From: Liquorilactobacillus hordei DSM 19519
GTDB taxonomy: Bacteria; Bacillota; Bacilli; Lactobacillales; Lactobacillaceae
DNA: 64,000 nucleotides
NCBI RefSeq assembly: GCF_019443985.1
Contig: NZ_CP049303.1
Span: 248,001 to 312,000 of the forward strand
Direction: 5' to 3'
A program made the position numbers and the translations under genes. This document shows, piece after piece, positions 53,939 to 63,583 of the stretch (its first letter is position 1; every line of letters begins with the position of its first letter). Under the pieces are notes generated by a model, which was given only the letters and a program-made list of their open reading frames with translations, was not told where the DNA came from and searched no databases.

Positions 53939-54388
53939 ATGAAAGTTATTTTTTTACAGGATGTAAGAGGCAAAGGAAAACGTGGGGAGATTAAGGAAGT
54001 CCCTGATGGTTATGCAAATTTTTTGATTAAGGCTAATAAGGCAAAATCTGCAACTGCACAGGCAATGAGTCAACTTAAGGGACAGCAGAAAGCGGAGGAA
54101 AAGCGTGAAGCCGAAATTTTTGCAGAAGCAAAAGAATTAAAGCAAAAACTAGAATCAGGTGAGATGGTTGTTGAAATGAAAGCTAAGGCAGGAGAAGATG
54201 GACGATTATTTGGCTCTATTACAAGTAAGCAAGTTGCCCAAGCACTGACACAACAATATTCATTAAAAATTGATAAAAGAAAGATGGAGCTCAGTGAACC
54301 AATCAAGACATTAGGGTACTCAAATATTCCTGTTAAGCTGCATAATAAAGTTACAGCAAAAATTAGAGTGCACATTGCAGAACAATAA
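53939..54388 (+). CDS. rplI: Ribosomal protein bL9
   Basis: This 149-aa protein has the N-terminal signature [20 protein letters not shown] and [10 protein letters not shown], a long central helix and a C-terminal domain ([16 protein letters not shown]). GGAGG precedes the ATG. The gdpP-rplI-dnaB order is conserved in Firmicutes. Confidence 0.97.
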   Translation: MKVIFLQDVRGKGKRGEIKEVPDGYANFLIKANKAKSATAQAMSQLKGQQKAEEKREAEIFAEAKELKQKLESGEMVVEMKAKAGEDGRLFGSITSKQVAQALTQQYSLKIDKRKMELSEPIKTLGYSNIPVKLHNKVTAKIRVHIAEQ

Positions 54389-54420
54389 ATTAATTTTAGC
54401 AGGTGAAAGGTGAATGGATT

Positions 54421-55806
54421 ATGAGCAACGAAGAATTGATTGATCATTTGCCTCCTCAGAATGTCGGGGCTGAACAAGCTGTTTTGGGTGCGGTCTTTTT
54501 GCGTTCAGAGTCTCTTGTAGAAGCAATGGAGTATTTACAGCCAGAAGACTTCTACAAAAGAGCACATCAAATTATTTTTCAAGCAATGATTGATTTGAAT
54601 AATCAAGATGAGGTTATTGATGTTATTACAATCAATAACTATTTAACTGCTAATCAACAAGTTGATGATGTTGGCGGAGTTGCATATATTGCTGAACTTG
54701 CAGCAGCCGTTCCAACCGCTGCAAATGTAGCATATTATGCGAGAATTGTTGAAGAAAAAGCTTTGTTGAGAAGATTAATCGCAACCGCTACTAATATTGT
54801 TACACAAACTTATTCGCAAGATGATGATGTTCCATCACTATTAGATGATGCTGAACGCCAAATTATGGAGGTTTCAGAACGTAGAAATCGAACTGGGTTC
54901 AAGCCAATCAACGAAGTATTGAACAGCACCATGGAAGAGATTGATCGACTCTATCAACAAGATGAGGAAGTAACAGGATTGCCTACGGGTTATCCGGATC
55001 TTGATAAAATGACCGCTGGGTTACAACCAGATAATTTAATTATTTTGGCAGCACGACCTGCTGTTGGTAAAACAGCTTTTGCTCTAAACATTGCACAAAA
55101 TATCGGAACAAAGACGGATAGTACAGTGGCTATTTTTTCTTTGGAAATGAGTGCTGAGTCATTAGTCAATAGAATGTTATGTGCTGAGGGTAGCATAAAT
55201 GCTAATCATCTAAGAACTGGTCAACTTGAAGCTGATGAGTGGCAAAAATTAGTTGTAGCAATGGGGTCGCTCTCACAAGCATCTATCTATATTGACGACA
55301 CACCAGGTATTAAAATGGCTGAAATTAGAGCAAAGTGTCGTAGATTAGCAAAAGAAAAGGGAGAATTAGGATTAATTGTAGTGGATTATTTACAATTAAT
55401 TGAGGGTTCAAATAAAGAAAGTCGGCAGCAAGAAGTTTCAGAAATCTCAAGGCAGCTAAAAAAGCTGGCCAAAGAATTATCTGTACCAATTATTGCTTTA
55501 TCACAGTTATCACGTGGGGTCGAACAGCGACAAGATAAAAGACCTGTCTTATCTGATATACGAGAATCTGGTTCAATTGAACAGGATGCGGATATAGTAG
55601 CCTTTTTATACCGTGATGATTATTACGAACGTTCAGAGTCGGATGGTGATGAGGGTGAAAAACCAGATGAAGCTACTCAAGATGTTGGTGAAGTTGAAGT
55701 TATTATTGAAAAAAATCGTTCTGGAGCACGCGGAACAGTAAAGTTGTTATTTGTAAAATCTTATAATAAATTTTCCTCGGTCTCTTATATTCCAACTCAG
55801 GGATAG
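54421..55806 (+). CDS. dnaB: Replicative DNA helicase DnaB
   Basis: This 461-aa hexameric helicase (called DnaC in Bacillus) has an N-terminal primase-interacting domain (PPQNVGAEQAVLGAVFLRSE), Walker A AARPAVGKTAFALNIA and Walker B GLIVVDYLQLI, followed by SRGVEQRQDKRPVLSDIRES. ATG 54421 follows GGTGAAAGGTG; an in-frame upstream codon at 54403 overlaps that site. Confidence 0.97.
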   Translation: MSNEELIDHLPPQNVGAEQAVLGAVFLRSESLVEAMEYLQPEDFYKRAHQIIFQAMIDLNNQDEVIDVITINNYLTANQQVDDVGGVAYIAELAAAVPTAANVAYYARIVEEKALLRRLIATATNIVTQTYSQDDDVPSLLDDAERQIMEVSERRNRTGFKPINEVLNSTMEEIDRLYQQDEEVTGLPTGYPDLDKMTAGLQPDNLIILAARPAVGKTAFALNIAQNIGTKTDSTVAIFSLEMSAESLVNRMLCAEGSINANHLRTGQLEADEWQKLVVAMGSLSQASIYIDDTPGIKMAEIRAKCRRLAKEKGELGLIVVDYLQLIEGSNKESRQQEVSEISRQLKKLAKELSVPIIALSQLSRGVEQRQDKRPVLSDIRESGSIEQDADIVAFLYRDDYYERSESDGDEGEKPDEATQDVGEVEVIIEKNRSGARGTVKLLFVKSYNKFSSVSYIPTQG

Positions 55807-55840
55807 GGTAAGAGAAGAGAGTAAAAGTTTATATCTGTAT

Positions 55841-55883
55841 AAAGGAAGGGTGACTAATCATTTAAGATCATCTTTCCTTTTTA
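55841..55883 (+). terminator. Terminator after dnaB
   Basis: AAGGAAGGGTGA pairs with TCATCTTTCCTT (one mismatch region), followed by TTTTATTTT. Confidence 0.75.
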
Positions 55884-55979
55884 TTTTGTGTAAAGTACTG
55901 TTTTGAAGTATTTAATATGAAAAGAATCCTCTGCTCACAAATAAAGCGGTAAGCAAAAATTTTATATCATCATGTGTTT

Positions 55980-56065
55980 AAAGTTCGTTATTAATGTAGT
56001 CAGTAATGATTAATAATAATAATATTCGGAATTTACTTGAAAAATAGAACTGCTACTGATACAAT
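55980..56065 (+). promoter_or_regulatory. purA promoter with two PurBox-like sites
   Basis: -35 TTGAAA (56037-56042), 17-bp spacer, -10 TACAAT (56060-56065). Upstream, AAAGTTCGTTATT (55980-55992) and AATATTCGGAATT (56021-56033) each match the complement of the lactococcal PurBox (AWWGTTCGGWWWT) with one mismatch. The 55884-55979 stretch shows nothing else. Confidence 0.65.
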
Positions 56066-56125
56066 TATCGAGGTTGATGGTAATACAAAAGTAAGATATT
56101 CAAATCATTTTATGAGGTGAAAAAA

Positions 56126-57418
56126 ATGTCATCAGTAGTTGTTGTGGGTAGTCAATGGGGCGATGAAGGAAAAGGAAAGATTACAGATTTTCTGAGTCGT
56201 AATGCGGAAGTTATTGCAAGATATCAAGGTGGAGATAATGCAGGACATACGATTGTCTTTAATGGAGAAACGTATAAATTGCGTTTGATTCCGTCAGGGA
56301 TATTCTATGAATCAAAAATCAGTGTGATAGGTAATGGTGTTGTATTAAATCCCAAGTCATTAGTTGAAGAATTGGGTTATTTAAAAGAACGAGGAATTTC
56401 TACTTCTAATTTACGTATTTCTGATCGTGCACATGTCATTTTACCTTACCATATCCTTTTGGATGGATTACAAGAAAAGGCAAAGAAGGATCAAAAGATA
56501 GGGACAACGAATAAGGGAATTGGGCCAGCTTATATGGATAAAGCAGCACGAGTAGGTATTCGGGTTGCTGATCTCTTGGACAAAGAGATTTTTGAAGAAA
56601 AGTTACGCCAGAATCTTGAAGAAAAGAATCGAGAATTTGTTAAGTTTTATGAGGTTGAACCTTTGAAGTTTGAAGATATATTCGAACAATATTATGAATA
56701 TGGGCAACAATTTAAGGATAACGTTACTGATACTTCTGTAGTTTTAAATGACGCTTTGGACAGTGGAAAACGTGTATTATTTGAAGGTGCACAAGGTGTA
56801 ATGTTGGATATTGACCAGGGAACATACCCATTTGTGACATCTTCGAATCCTGTTGCTGGTGGTGTAACAATCGGCAGCGGAGTTGGACCTTCAAAAATTG
56901 ATAAGGTTGTTGGGGTATGCAAGGCATATACATCACGTGTAGGTGATGGGCCATTTCCTACAGAGCTAGCTAATGCTACTGGTGACTTTATCCGTGAAGC
57001 AGGTCATGAATATGGAACTGTTACGAAGAGGCCACGCAGAATTGGTTGGTTTGACAGTGTTGTAATGCGTCATGCTAAACGTGTGTCGGGATTAACTAAT
57101 CTTTGCTTAAACTGTGTTGATGTTTTGACGGGATTGGATGAGGTAAAGATTTGTACAGCATATGAATTAGATGGAAAACGGATTTATCATTATCCAGCAA
57201 GTTTGAAACAACTAGCACAGTGCAAACCTGTATATGAAACCTTGCCCGGTTGGAGTGAAGATATTACGCAATGTAAGCGACTCGAGGATTTACCTGAGAA
57301 TGTAAGAAAGTATATTCATCGAATTGAAGAACTTGTCGGAGTCAAAATTTCGACTTTTTCAGTTGGACCAGATCGTGAACAAACAAATGTATTAGATAAT
57401 ATTTGGGCAAAAATATAA
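56126..57418 (+). CDS. purA: Adenylosuccinate synthetase
   Basis: This 430-aa GTP-dependent enzyme makes adenylosuccinate from IMP and aspartate, the first step to AMP. P-loop [11 protein letters not shown] lies near the N-terminus; [31 protein letters not shown] and [11 protein letters not shown] are conserved. ATG 56126 is preferred with GAGGTG upstream; the GTG at 56117 overlaps that site. The length from 56126 equals the usual size. Confidence 0.97.
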   Translation: MSSVVVVGSQWGDEGKGKITDFLSRNAEVIARYQGGDNAGHTIVFNGETYKLRLIPSGIFYESKISVIGNGVVLNPKSLVEELGYLKERGISTSNLRISDRAHVILPYHILLDGLQEKAKKDQKIGTTNKGIGPAYMDKAARVGIRVADLLDKEIFEEKLRQNLEEKNREFVKFYEVEPLKFEDIFEQYYEYGQQFKDNVTDTSVVLNDALDSGKRVLFEGAQGVMLDIDQGTYPFVTSSNPVAGGVTIGSGVGPSKIDKVVGVCKAYTSRVGDGPFPTELANATGDFIREAGHEYGTVTKRPRRIGWFDSVVMRHAKRVSGLTNLCLNCVDVLTGLDEVKICTAYELDGKRIYHYPASLKQLAQCKPVYETLPGWSEDITQCKRLEDLPENVRKYIHRIEELVGVKISTFSVGPDREQTNVLDNIWAKI

Positions 57419-57441
57419 TTTAAAGTAAATAGATGAAACAA

Positions 57442-57498
57442 TAAAAAGCAAAAGTCGCAAATACAAGTAAAACCTTGTCTTGGACGATTGCTTTTTAT
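57442..57498 (+). terminator. Terminator after purA
   Basis: AAAAAGCAA...GTCG pairs with CGATTGCTTTTTATT around an interrupted stem, about 25 bp after purA. Confidence 0.65.
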
Positions 57499-57581
57499 TA
57501 TATTATTGAAGCTTATAAGTTAAGATTCAAGGATTAATTACTAGCTGCTTATACTAGACAAAAATTAGTTAAAATTATTTA

Positions 57582-57611
57582 AAACGAGAATACTTTGTAC
57601 TCGTTTTTTTG
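57582..57611 (+). terminator. Second terminator-like hairpin downstream of purA
   Basis: AAAACGAG, an 11-base loop region (aatactttgta) and CTCGTTTTTTTG, with a T run. It may belong to an unrecognised short transcript between 57500 and 57580. Confidence 0.65.
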
Positions 57612-57671
57612 TTTTAAACGGTATAGAATATTAGGAGTGGCGAATATCAGGGTGATTGAGAGGTTGTAAAA

Positions 57672-57794
57672 ATGGTTCATAAAGTTGATACTGAGTCGGC
57701 AGTTAAGGAAGTAATGAAACAACGTGCATGTACATATGAAGAGGCTGTTGCCTTTCTAATACAGGTTGTCAAGAAACAAGAATTAGATATTTGA
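57672..57794 (+). CDS. Small ORF, 40 aa
   Basis: ATG 57672 is preceded by GAGAGG. The product opens MVHKVDTESAVKEVMKQRAC and ends with a helical AVAFLIQVVKKQELDI; it is soluble and amphipathic. No family is recognised. It stops 15 bp before the convergent thioesterase stop. The good ribosome site and helical composition argue for a real gene; the short length argues for caution. Confidence 0.45.
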   Translation: MVHKVDTESAVKEVMKQRACTYEEAVAFLIQVVKKQELDI

Positions 57795-57808
57795 TGCTTA
57801 TATTGCAG

Positions 57809-58309
57809 TTATTCAAGTGAAATGGAGTCAGCAATTGTTTTAAATGCAAGTGAACTCTTTTTATATTCAGCCCGTCGCTGAGAATATGAGTTACAAATTG
57901 TAACTTCCTCTGGCGATTGTGGTACAAGAGTAGGTAATTCTATTTTTTTGTCGGTTAGAACGAATGTTAAAAAAGAAGTAGCTGCTATGAAACGTTTACC
58001 AGAATTTAGGTGTTCACCAATAATTTTTGCAAAAACTTCAATTGAACTGTTACCAATGCCACTGACATAGCTCTTAATGATTAAGGAATCATCTAATTTT
58101 AATGGGGCAATAAAATCGAATTGGTTGACAGCTGCAGTCACCGTACTATTATGGGCAGTTCTTGCAGCTGATATTGATGCTGTACCATCAAGAAGCTCAA
58201 GAAGACGTCCTCCAAAAACGGTTTGATGCTCATTTAAATCATTTACTAAGATGCGATGTTCAGTTATTGTGATAGTTTGTGAACAGTATATAGAAGATTT
58301 ATTAGTCAA
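57809..58309 (-). CDS. Acyl-CoA thioesterase, YkhA-like hotdog protein
   Basis: This 166-aa enzyme hydrolyses acyl-CoA. The hotdog helix motif NDLNEHQTVFGGRLLELLDG carries the conserved Asn and Asp residues, followed by VNQFDFIAPLKLDDSLIIKS. TTG 58309 follows AAAGGAGG by 8 bases. No operon partner; the upstream 230 bp lead to the tRNA with nothing else evident. Confidence 0.85.
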   Translation of the reverse strand: MTNKSSIYCSQTITITEHRILVNDLNEHQTVFGGRLLELLDGTASISAARTAHNSTVTAAVNQFDFIAPLKLDDSLIIKSYVSGIGNSSIEVFAKIIGEHLNSGKRFIAATSFLTFVLTDKKIELPTLVPQSPEEVTICNSYSQRRAEYKKSSLAFKTIADSISLE

Positions 58310-58494
58310 TGAAATAACCTCCTTTGATTAGTATACTGATATCTTCACGCAATTTAGAAAATAATTCAAGTGGATATCCATGTAATTTTTGACTGATAAT
58401 TTTGAATAAAGATTTATTAAGTGTGTGACTTACTTTGCTTTTAAAAGATAGATAGTATTTATCTAACTAAAATATAATTTTTTGACAAAAAATG

Positions 58495-58523
58495 TTTACT
58501 TGTTAAGTAGAATATGGTATAAA
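58495..58523 (+). promoter_or_regulatory. tRNA-Asn promoter
   Basis: -35 TTTACT (58495-58500), 17-bp spacer, -10 TATAAA (58518-58523), about 20 bp before the tRNA. A TTGACA at 58482-58487 has no correctly spaced -10. Confidence 0.5.
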
Positions 58524-58543
58524 TATATACATGCTAATAATAT

Positions 58544-58615
58544 TGCTCAGTAGTTCAGTGGTAGAATAATTGACTGTTAATCAAGAGGTCGTAGGTTCGA
58601 ACCCTACCTGAGCAG
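58544..58615 (+). tRNA. tRNA-Asn (GTT)
   Basis: The acceptor stem TGCTCAG pairs with CTGAGCA. The D arm is GTTCAGTGGTAGAAT. The anticodon arm is TTGA-CTGTTAA-TCAA with anticodon GTT, and the T arm is GTAGG-TTCGAAC-CCTAC. CCA is not encoded after the discriminator G. A terminator follows. Confidence 0.95.
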
Positions 58616-58626
58616 CTAACTCATAA

Positions 58627-58660
58627 AGTATCCTACTGGTGTTTAGTAGGATGCTTTTTT
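58627..58660 (+). terminator. Terminator after tRNA-Asn
   Basis: AGTATCCTACT-GGTGTTT-AGTAGGATGCTTTTTT: a stem with one mismatch and six T residues. Confidence 0.85.
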
Positions 58661-58827
58661 ATTTTAACTTAGAGAATCAACGAATGAGAAAAGTTAAATT
58701 ATAATTATAAAAAGAACACGATAGTTATCAATTAGCCATTATATCTCAAAGAAAATTATAAATATAGTTAGTGTACGCCTGTGTAATTAATTAAAGGCTA
58801 AACAGCTAATCATGAAGTGCTGCCTAA

Positions 58828-59000
58828 TAAAAAGGGTGGGTCAAAAGTTAATTTTTGACTCACCCTCTCTATTTATTCCAGATAAACATATTCCATAAGC
58901 CAAAATATACCAGTTAACTTCGAATTACTTATAGCAAAGAACTCGTGATATTCACAATTTCGAGTTAATACTCAAATTTTCCTGACTAATGTCAAATACA
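58828..59000 (-). repeat. Structured intergenic repeat, copy G
   Basis: On the minus strand it reads AAAATTTGAGTATTAACTCG, CACGAGTTCTTTGCTATAAG, TAATTCGAAGTTAAC, GGCTTATGGAATATG and the terminal stem GGGTGAGTCAAAA...TTTTGACCCACCC (58834-58866 region). It occupies most of the 450-bp gap between the tRNA terminator and the reductase gene, downstream of that gene, where its stem would end the transcript. Confidence 0.85.
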
Positions 59001-59063
59001 TACTTATTACAAAAACACTTTTTTAATTTTTGACTCTTTTTTCACTGTTACCTTCTGATAAGA

Positions 59064-59903
59064 TTACTCAAATTCTTCATATTCATTTGGATCTTGATTG
59101 TCTATTCTTCCGTCACTGCGAGATAAATTATTAATTGTAGTAATTTCTTTTGACGATAGTTCAAAATCAAAAATATCTGCATTTTCTCGTTGATGCAATA
59201 AGTTGCTAGATTTTGGAATTGGAATAATACCACGTTGCACGTGCCATCTTAAGATGATCTGTCCAGCATTTTTTTGATACTTTTCAGCTAGATCTTTAAT
59301 CACATTCTCTTGTAATGTACTATTTCCACGTCCTAAAGGGCTCCATGCTTCAGTAATAATCTTACGTTTAGTATTTTCAGCTAGCATTCTTTCTTGGACC
59401 CAATAGGGATGAATTTCAATTTGATTGACAGCAGGTGTAACTCCCGTGGCAGCAATAATTTTGTCTAAATGCTCGGGTTCAAAATTAGAAACCCCGATTG
59501 AATGGCAAAATCCCAGTTTTTTAGCCATCACTAGGGCACGCCAAGCTTCAGTATACAGGTCTCTTTTTGGAAGCGGCCAGTGAATCAAGTAAAGATCAAA
59601 ATAGTCTAACCCCATGCGACAGAGGGATTCTTGAATCATCATTAAGGCGTCTTCATAATGATGATATTTCCCGGGCAATTTACTGGTAACAAAGAAATCA
59701 GCTCTAGGGATTCCAGAACGACGAATTGCTTCACCAACTATTCCCTCACTATCATAGTTGGTAGATGTATCAAGTAAACGATAACCATCTTGAATAGCAG
59801 ATAAAATTTGATCAATACCTTGACCACCTCGAATTTGATAAGTACCGAGTCCAATTTTGGGAATTAGGTGTCCATCATTCAACAATCTATTTGGAATTTT
59901 CAT
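59064..59903 (-). CDS. Aldo/keto reductase
   Basis: This 279-aa AKR-fold NADPH oxidoreductase has Asp and Tyr in GYRLLDTSTNYDSE, Lys in FVTSKLPG and His in LYLIHWPLP; IIPIPKSSNLLHQREN binds cofactor. ATG 59903 follows GGGAGG. It is a distant paralogue of the AKR at 28629-29483. Substrate is unknown; it is followed by repeat copy G. Confidence 0.9.
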   Translation of the reverse strand: MKIPNRLLNDGHLIPKIGLGTYQIRGGQGIDQILSAIQDGYRLLDTSTNYDSEGIVGEAIRRSGIPRADFFVTSKLPGKYHHYEDALMMIQESLCRMGLDYFDLYLIHWPLPKRDLYTEAWRALVMAKKLGFCHSIGVSNFEPEHLDKIIAATGVTPAVNQIEIHPYWVQERMLAENTKRKIITEAWSPLGRGNSTLQENVIKDLAEKYQKNAGQIILRWHVQRGIIPIPKSSNLLHQRENADIFDFELSSKEITTINNLSRSDGRIDNQDPNEYEEFE

Positions 59904-59991
59904 AAATTTTTCCTCCCGCAAATATATTTGAGTCCACTTTTACTTTATTACAAAACAGGGTTGGTGGTTAAATAATCTGCTTGTGTGTAAA

Positions 59992-61740
59992 TTATAATTG
60001 TTCTGACTGCATTTGATACATCTGATGGTATATGCCGTTTTTTTGGATCAAGGATTCATGTGAACCTCGTTCTACTATTTTACCTTTTTCCAATACTAGG
60101 ATTTGGTTGGAATCTTTAATCGTTGATAGTCGATGGGCAATAATAAAAGTAGTTCTCCCTTTTTTTAGGATACCCATTGCTTTTTGAATCAACGTTTCTG
60201 TTTCAGTATCAACATGGCTAGTTGCTTCATCCAATATTAATATTTTAGGGTTAGAAACAAGTGCTCGTGCGAAACTTATCAATTGTCTTTCACCGCTAGA
60301 AAATTCGGTCCCTTTCTCAACAACAGGATGATTAATCCCATCTGGATAACGATTTAATAAATATTCTGCTCCAACTTGTTTGAGCGCATTAATGCACATT
60401 GCATCTGAAATTCCTTGGCGGTTCATACTTATATTACTTGCAATTGTTCCTGTAAATAAATAAGGATCTTGCATTACGATGGCCATTGATTTGCGAACAC
60501 TATAACGATTATAGTCAGAGATTACTTGATTATCGACAGTAATATTTCCTTTTTGCGGGTCATAGAAGCGAAAAAGAAGATTCAGAATACTTGATTTACC
60601 TGATCCAGTGTGTCCGACAAGAGCAAGCGTTTCTCCAGGGTCAACATGAAAATTAATCGAATTTAGAATTTGTTGATCGGGGAGATACCCAAAAGAGACA
60701 TTATTAAAACTAATAGCACCTTTTTTTATCGAAATATTTTTCGTCTGTACAGATTCGGTTTTTTCATCAGTAAATTCGAAAATTCTTTGACCTGCGGCTA
60801 GTGATTGTTGAATATTTGCAATCGTTTGAACGAATCCATCAATAGGATCGAAAAGACGGTTAATATAATCGATAAGTACGTATAAGAGGCCTGCTGAGAT
60901 AGCCAAGGTATTGTCTAAGAATAACCAAGATAGAGTAACTAGCATTAGTAGAATTGTTAAATTACGCAATAAGGTAGCAAATCCCCAAGCTATACCAGTA
61001 TCTAAAAGTAAGGCTTTACGGCCAACCTTAACCCATTTGTCGACTGTTTTTTTGAATTCTTCAAGGAGTTGTTTTTCCTTTTGAAAGGCTTGAATAATCG
61101 CAATACCTTGGACAAATTCATTAAGTTGTCCACTAATTTGTGAGATATATTCACGCATAGCTAAGTTATATTTTGAAGCATACTTTGTGTAGAATTTCTG
61201 CCAAAAAAACATAATAGGAACTAGTAAAAGAAGATACAGGCTCAATGTTTTATTTAAGTAGACTAATGCGATATAGGCTCCCACAACTTGAATAATGTTA
61301 CTTAGCAAGTTACTAATAACATTGACATAAAAATTGCTCCGAAGTACTTCAGTATCATTTGTAATACGAGCAACGACTTTACCAGAAGGAATATTGTCAA
61401 AGTATGAAATCGGTAATTTATGCATATGGTTGAAGAGCTGGTGGCGCATAATTTGTACGATTTTATTTGACATTTTACGTAATAACAATAAGCTGATGTA
61501 TCTAAATAATGCTCCAAATATATTCAAACCCAGGTAAATGGAAAGGAGGATAAGTAACAGTTCTATTTTTAAATTCCCGTTCTTGGCGGCTGGTGTCATG
61601 ACTTGATCAATTAATTGCTTTGCAATCATTGGTGAATATAACTCGAGACTTGAAGCAAGTAATAATAATCCAGTCCCAATAATAAATTGTTTTTTATAAT
61701 ATTTAAGATAATATAAGAGATGTCTAATGGGAACTAACAA
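59992..61740 (-). CDS. Heterodimeric ABC multidrug exporter, second subunit (canonical Walker B)
   Basis: This 582-aa half-transporter has six TM segments (to about residue 310) and a nucleotide-binding domain with Walker A LVGHTGSGKSSIL, signature FSSGERQLISFA (altered from LSGGQ) and Walker B ILILDEATSHVD with catalytic Glu. TTG 61740 is preceded by AAGGAGG and starts 1 bp after the stop of its partner. The pair resembles LmrCD/BmrCD drug exporters. Confidence 0.92.
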   Translation of the reverse strand: MLVPIRHLLYYLKYYKKQFIIGTGLLLLASSLELYSPMIAKQLIDQVMTPAAKNGNLKIELLLILLSIYLGLNIFGALFRYISLLLLRKMSNKIVQIMRHQLFNHMHKLPISYFDNIPSGKVVARITNDTEVLRSNFYVNVISNLLSNIIQVVGAYIALVYLNKTLSLYLLLLVPIMFFWQKFYTKYASKYNLAMREYISQISGQLNEFVQGIAIIQAFQKEKQLLEEFKKTVDKWVKVGRKALLLDTGIAWGFATLLRNLTILLMLVTLSWLFLDNTLAISAGLLYVLIDYINRLFDPIDGFVQTIANIQQSLAAGQRIFEFTDEKTESVQTKNISIKKGAISFNNVSFGYLPDQQILNSINFHVDPGETLALVGHTGSGKSSILNLLFRFYDPQKGNITVDNQVISDYNRYSVRKSMAIVMQDPYLFTGTIASNISMNRQGISDAMCINALKQVGAEYLLNRYPDGINHPVVEKGTEFSSGERQLISFARALVSNPKILILDEATSHVDTETETLIQKAMGILKKGRTTFIIAHRLSTIKDSNQILVLEKGKIVERGSHESLIQKNGIYHQMYQMQSEQL

Positions 61741-61741
61741 A

Positions 61742-63481
61742 TTATTTTTCCTCCTTAATTTGTTGATGATGATATTGTTCTTGATACCATCCAGATTCTT
61801 TTATTAGCGACTGATGAGTTCCCGATTGAATAATTTTTCCATCATCTAATACGATAATCCAGTCAGCATCAGTAATTGTTGATAGTCGATGACTGATAAT
61901 AAATGAGATTTTATTTGAAACTTGATTTTTTAGATTGTTAATAATTACTTGTTCAGTTTTTGCATCGACTGCAGAAAGGGCATCATCTAGTAAAAGGATC
62001 TCACTAGTATTTCGTAGAAAAGCTCGAGCAAGGGATAATCGCTGTTTTTGTCCACCAAACAGAGAAATTCCTTTCTCGCCTACCAGTGTTTCTAAACCAT
62101 CTTTCATTCTTTTGATATCGTCGGCGAGACATGCTTTTTCCAGTGCTTGCCAAAGTGTTTTTTCACTTGCTTCTGAATTACCAAAGAGAAGATTTTCGCG
62201 AATAGTTCTTGAGAACAGTGTATGTTCTTGTGGAACTTCAGCAATTTTTTTTCGAAGATCTGTCGTAGAATATGAAGTCAAAGGTTGACCATTAATTAAA
62301 GGAACTTCACTAGAATAGGGATAACGATGACCAAGTTGGCGTAAAAGTGTGGTTTTACCACTTCCGGTTTTTCCGACAATCCCAATTACTTGACCACTTT
62401 TTACCGTGAGATTAAGGCCATTGAGTACAGCACGATCATTACAATCATATTTAAAATGAAAGTTGATAAAGGCAATAGTGCTAATTTTTTGAAGACTTAA
62501 GTTACCAGAAAGTTCCAGATTGTCATCGGTTTTTAGTACTTCATTAATTCTTCGCCAAGATGCAGCACCTTGTTGCATAGTATTAACTAAATCCCCAGCT
62601 GAAATCATTGGCCAGACAATCATTGTTAAATAGACTTGAAAAGAAACCATTGCACCAATAGAAATTTGATGATGTGCTACAAAGAAAGCCCCAAGCCCAA
62701 AACTGAAAACATAACTAATAGCTAAAATAATAGTTATTAACGGCATAAAGCGAGAGTCAATTTCAGCCACAATATCATTTTGTTTTCGAGATTCTAAGAC
62801 TTTTTCATCGAATTTTTGAGAAACTGAGTCTTCTAGCCCAAATGCACGGACAACGCGTAGTCCATCAATAATTTCAAGAACTTCGTTATTCATTTCTGAG
62901 ACAGAATTCTGTGCTTCAGTAAATTTTGCATCAACTTCTGAACCCCATTTAAAGATGAAGTAAACAAGAATTGGCATTGGTATCAAAGCAAAGAGGGTTA
63001 ATTGCCAAGATACTGTGACCATCATCATTAAGACAATGAATGTTAGATAAAGGCTGGTATTTAGGAAAACCATTAGGCCATAACCAACAGTCATTCCCAT
63101 AACACGTACATCATCACTTGAACGTGTTATTAAATCACCCGTCCGGAAGCGATGATAAAAAGGGGCACCCATTTTTAGAAAATGTGTCATTAAATCATTA
63201 CGTAATTCTTTTTGAATATCATAGGAACCGATGAATAGGAAAAATGTCCAAATTGCTTCGGTAAGATACGCTAAAATAATGATTAAAGCAAAAAATGTTA
63301 TATAAGTTATTAATATCCGAGTGGTAAGATTTTTTTGAACAATTGCATCAATTATTAGACGAATGATATAAGTTGGTGCAACAGCGAGGATGCTCGCGAT
63401 TACCATGAAGATGAAGACAGTAGTATAACGAGCTTTGTGTTGACCAAAGTAAATTATTAAATGTTTTATAACGTAATTCAT
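61742..63481 (-). CDS. Heterodimeric ABC multidrug exporter, first subunit (degenerate Walker B)
   Basis: This 579-aa half-transporter has six TM segments and a nucleotide-binding domain with Walker A IVGKTGSGKTTLL, signature SLFGGQKQRLSLAR and Walker B ILLLDDALSAVD, where Asp replaces the catalytic Glu. One such non-canonical site is the rule in LmrC/BmrC-type heterodimers. ATG 63481 follows AAGGAG. A leader peptide and terminator hairpin precede it on the same strand, implying attenuation control. Confidence 0.93.
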   Translation of the reverse strand: MNYVIKHLIIYFGQHKARYTTVFIFMVIASILAVAPTYIIRLIIDAIVQKNLTTRILITYITFFALIIILAYLTEAIWTFFLFIGSYDIQKELRNDLMTHFLKMGAPFYHRFRTGDLITRSSDDVRVMGMTVGYGLMVFLNTSLYLTFIVLMMMVTVSWQLTLFALIPMPILVYFIFKWGSEVDAKFTEAQNSVSEMNNEVLEIIDGLRVVRAFGLEDSVSQKFDEKVLESRKQNDIVAEIDSRFMPLITIILAISYVFSFGLGAFFVAHHQISIGAMVSFQVYLTMIVWPMISAGDLVNTMQQGAASWRRINEVLKTDDNLELSGNLSLQKISTIAFINFHFKYDCNDRAVLNGLNLTVKSGQVIGIVGKTGSGKTTLLRQLGHRYPYSSEVPLINGQPLTSYSTTDLRKKIAEVPQEHTLFSRTIRENLLFGNSEASEKTLWQALEKACLADDIKRMKDGLETLVGEKGISLFGGQKQRLSLARAFLRNTSEILLLDDALSAVDAKTEQVIINNLKNQVSNKISFIISHRLSTITDADWIIVLDDGKIIQSGTHQSLIKESGWYQEQYHHQQIKEEK

Positions 63482-63512
63482 TGTGTTCTCCTTTAAGTAT
63501 AAATTGCACAAA

Positions 63513-63544
63513 AAGACTCTGCCCCTTAAACCTAGGACAGAGTC
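63513..63544 (-). terminator. Attenuator hairpin upstream of the ABC exporter genes
   Basis: AGACTCTG (63513-63520) and CAGAGTCT (63537-63544) form a perfect 8-bp stem. On the minus strand it is followed by TTTTTGTG, an intrinsic terminator shape, about 30 bp before the exporter start and 40 bp after the leader peptide stop. Confidence 0.8.
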
Positions 63545-63583
63545 TAATTAAAATATACAAGTTAAAATTTTTATTGTATGCTA

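Noticed and set aside
54070-54477. 135-aa minus-strand frame across rplI
   Set aside because: It is antisense to clearly conserved ribosomal protein L9 and the start of dnaB.
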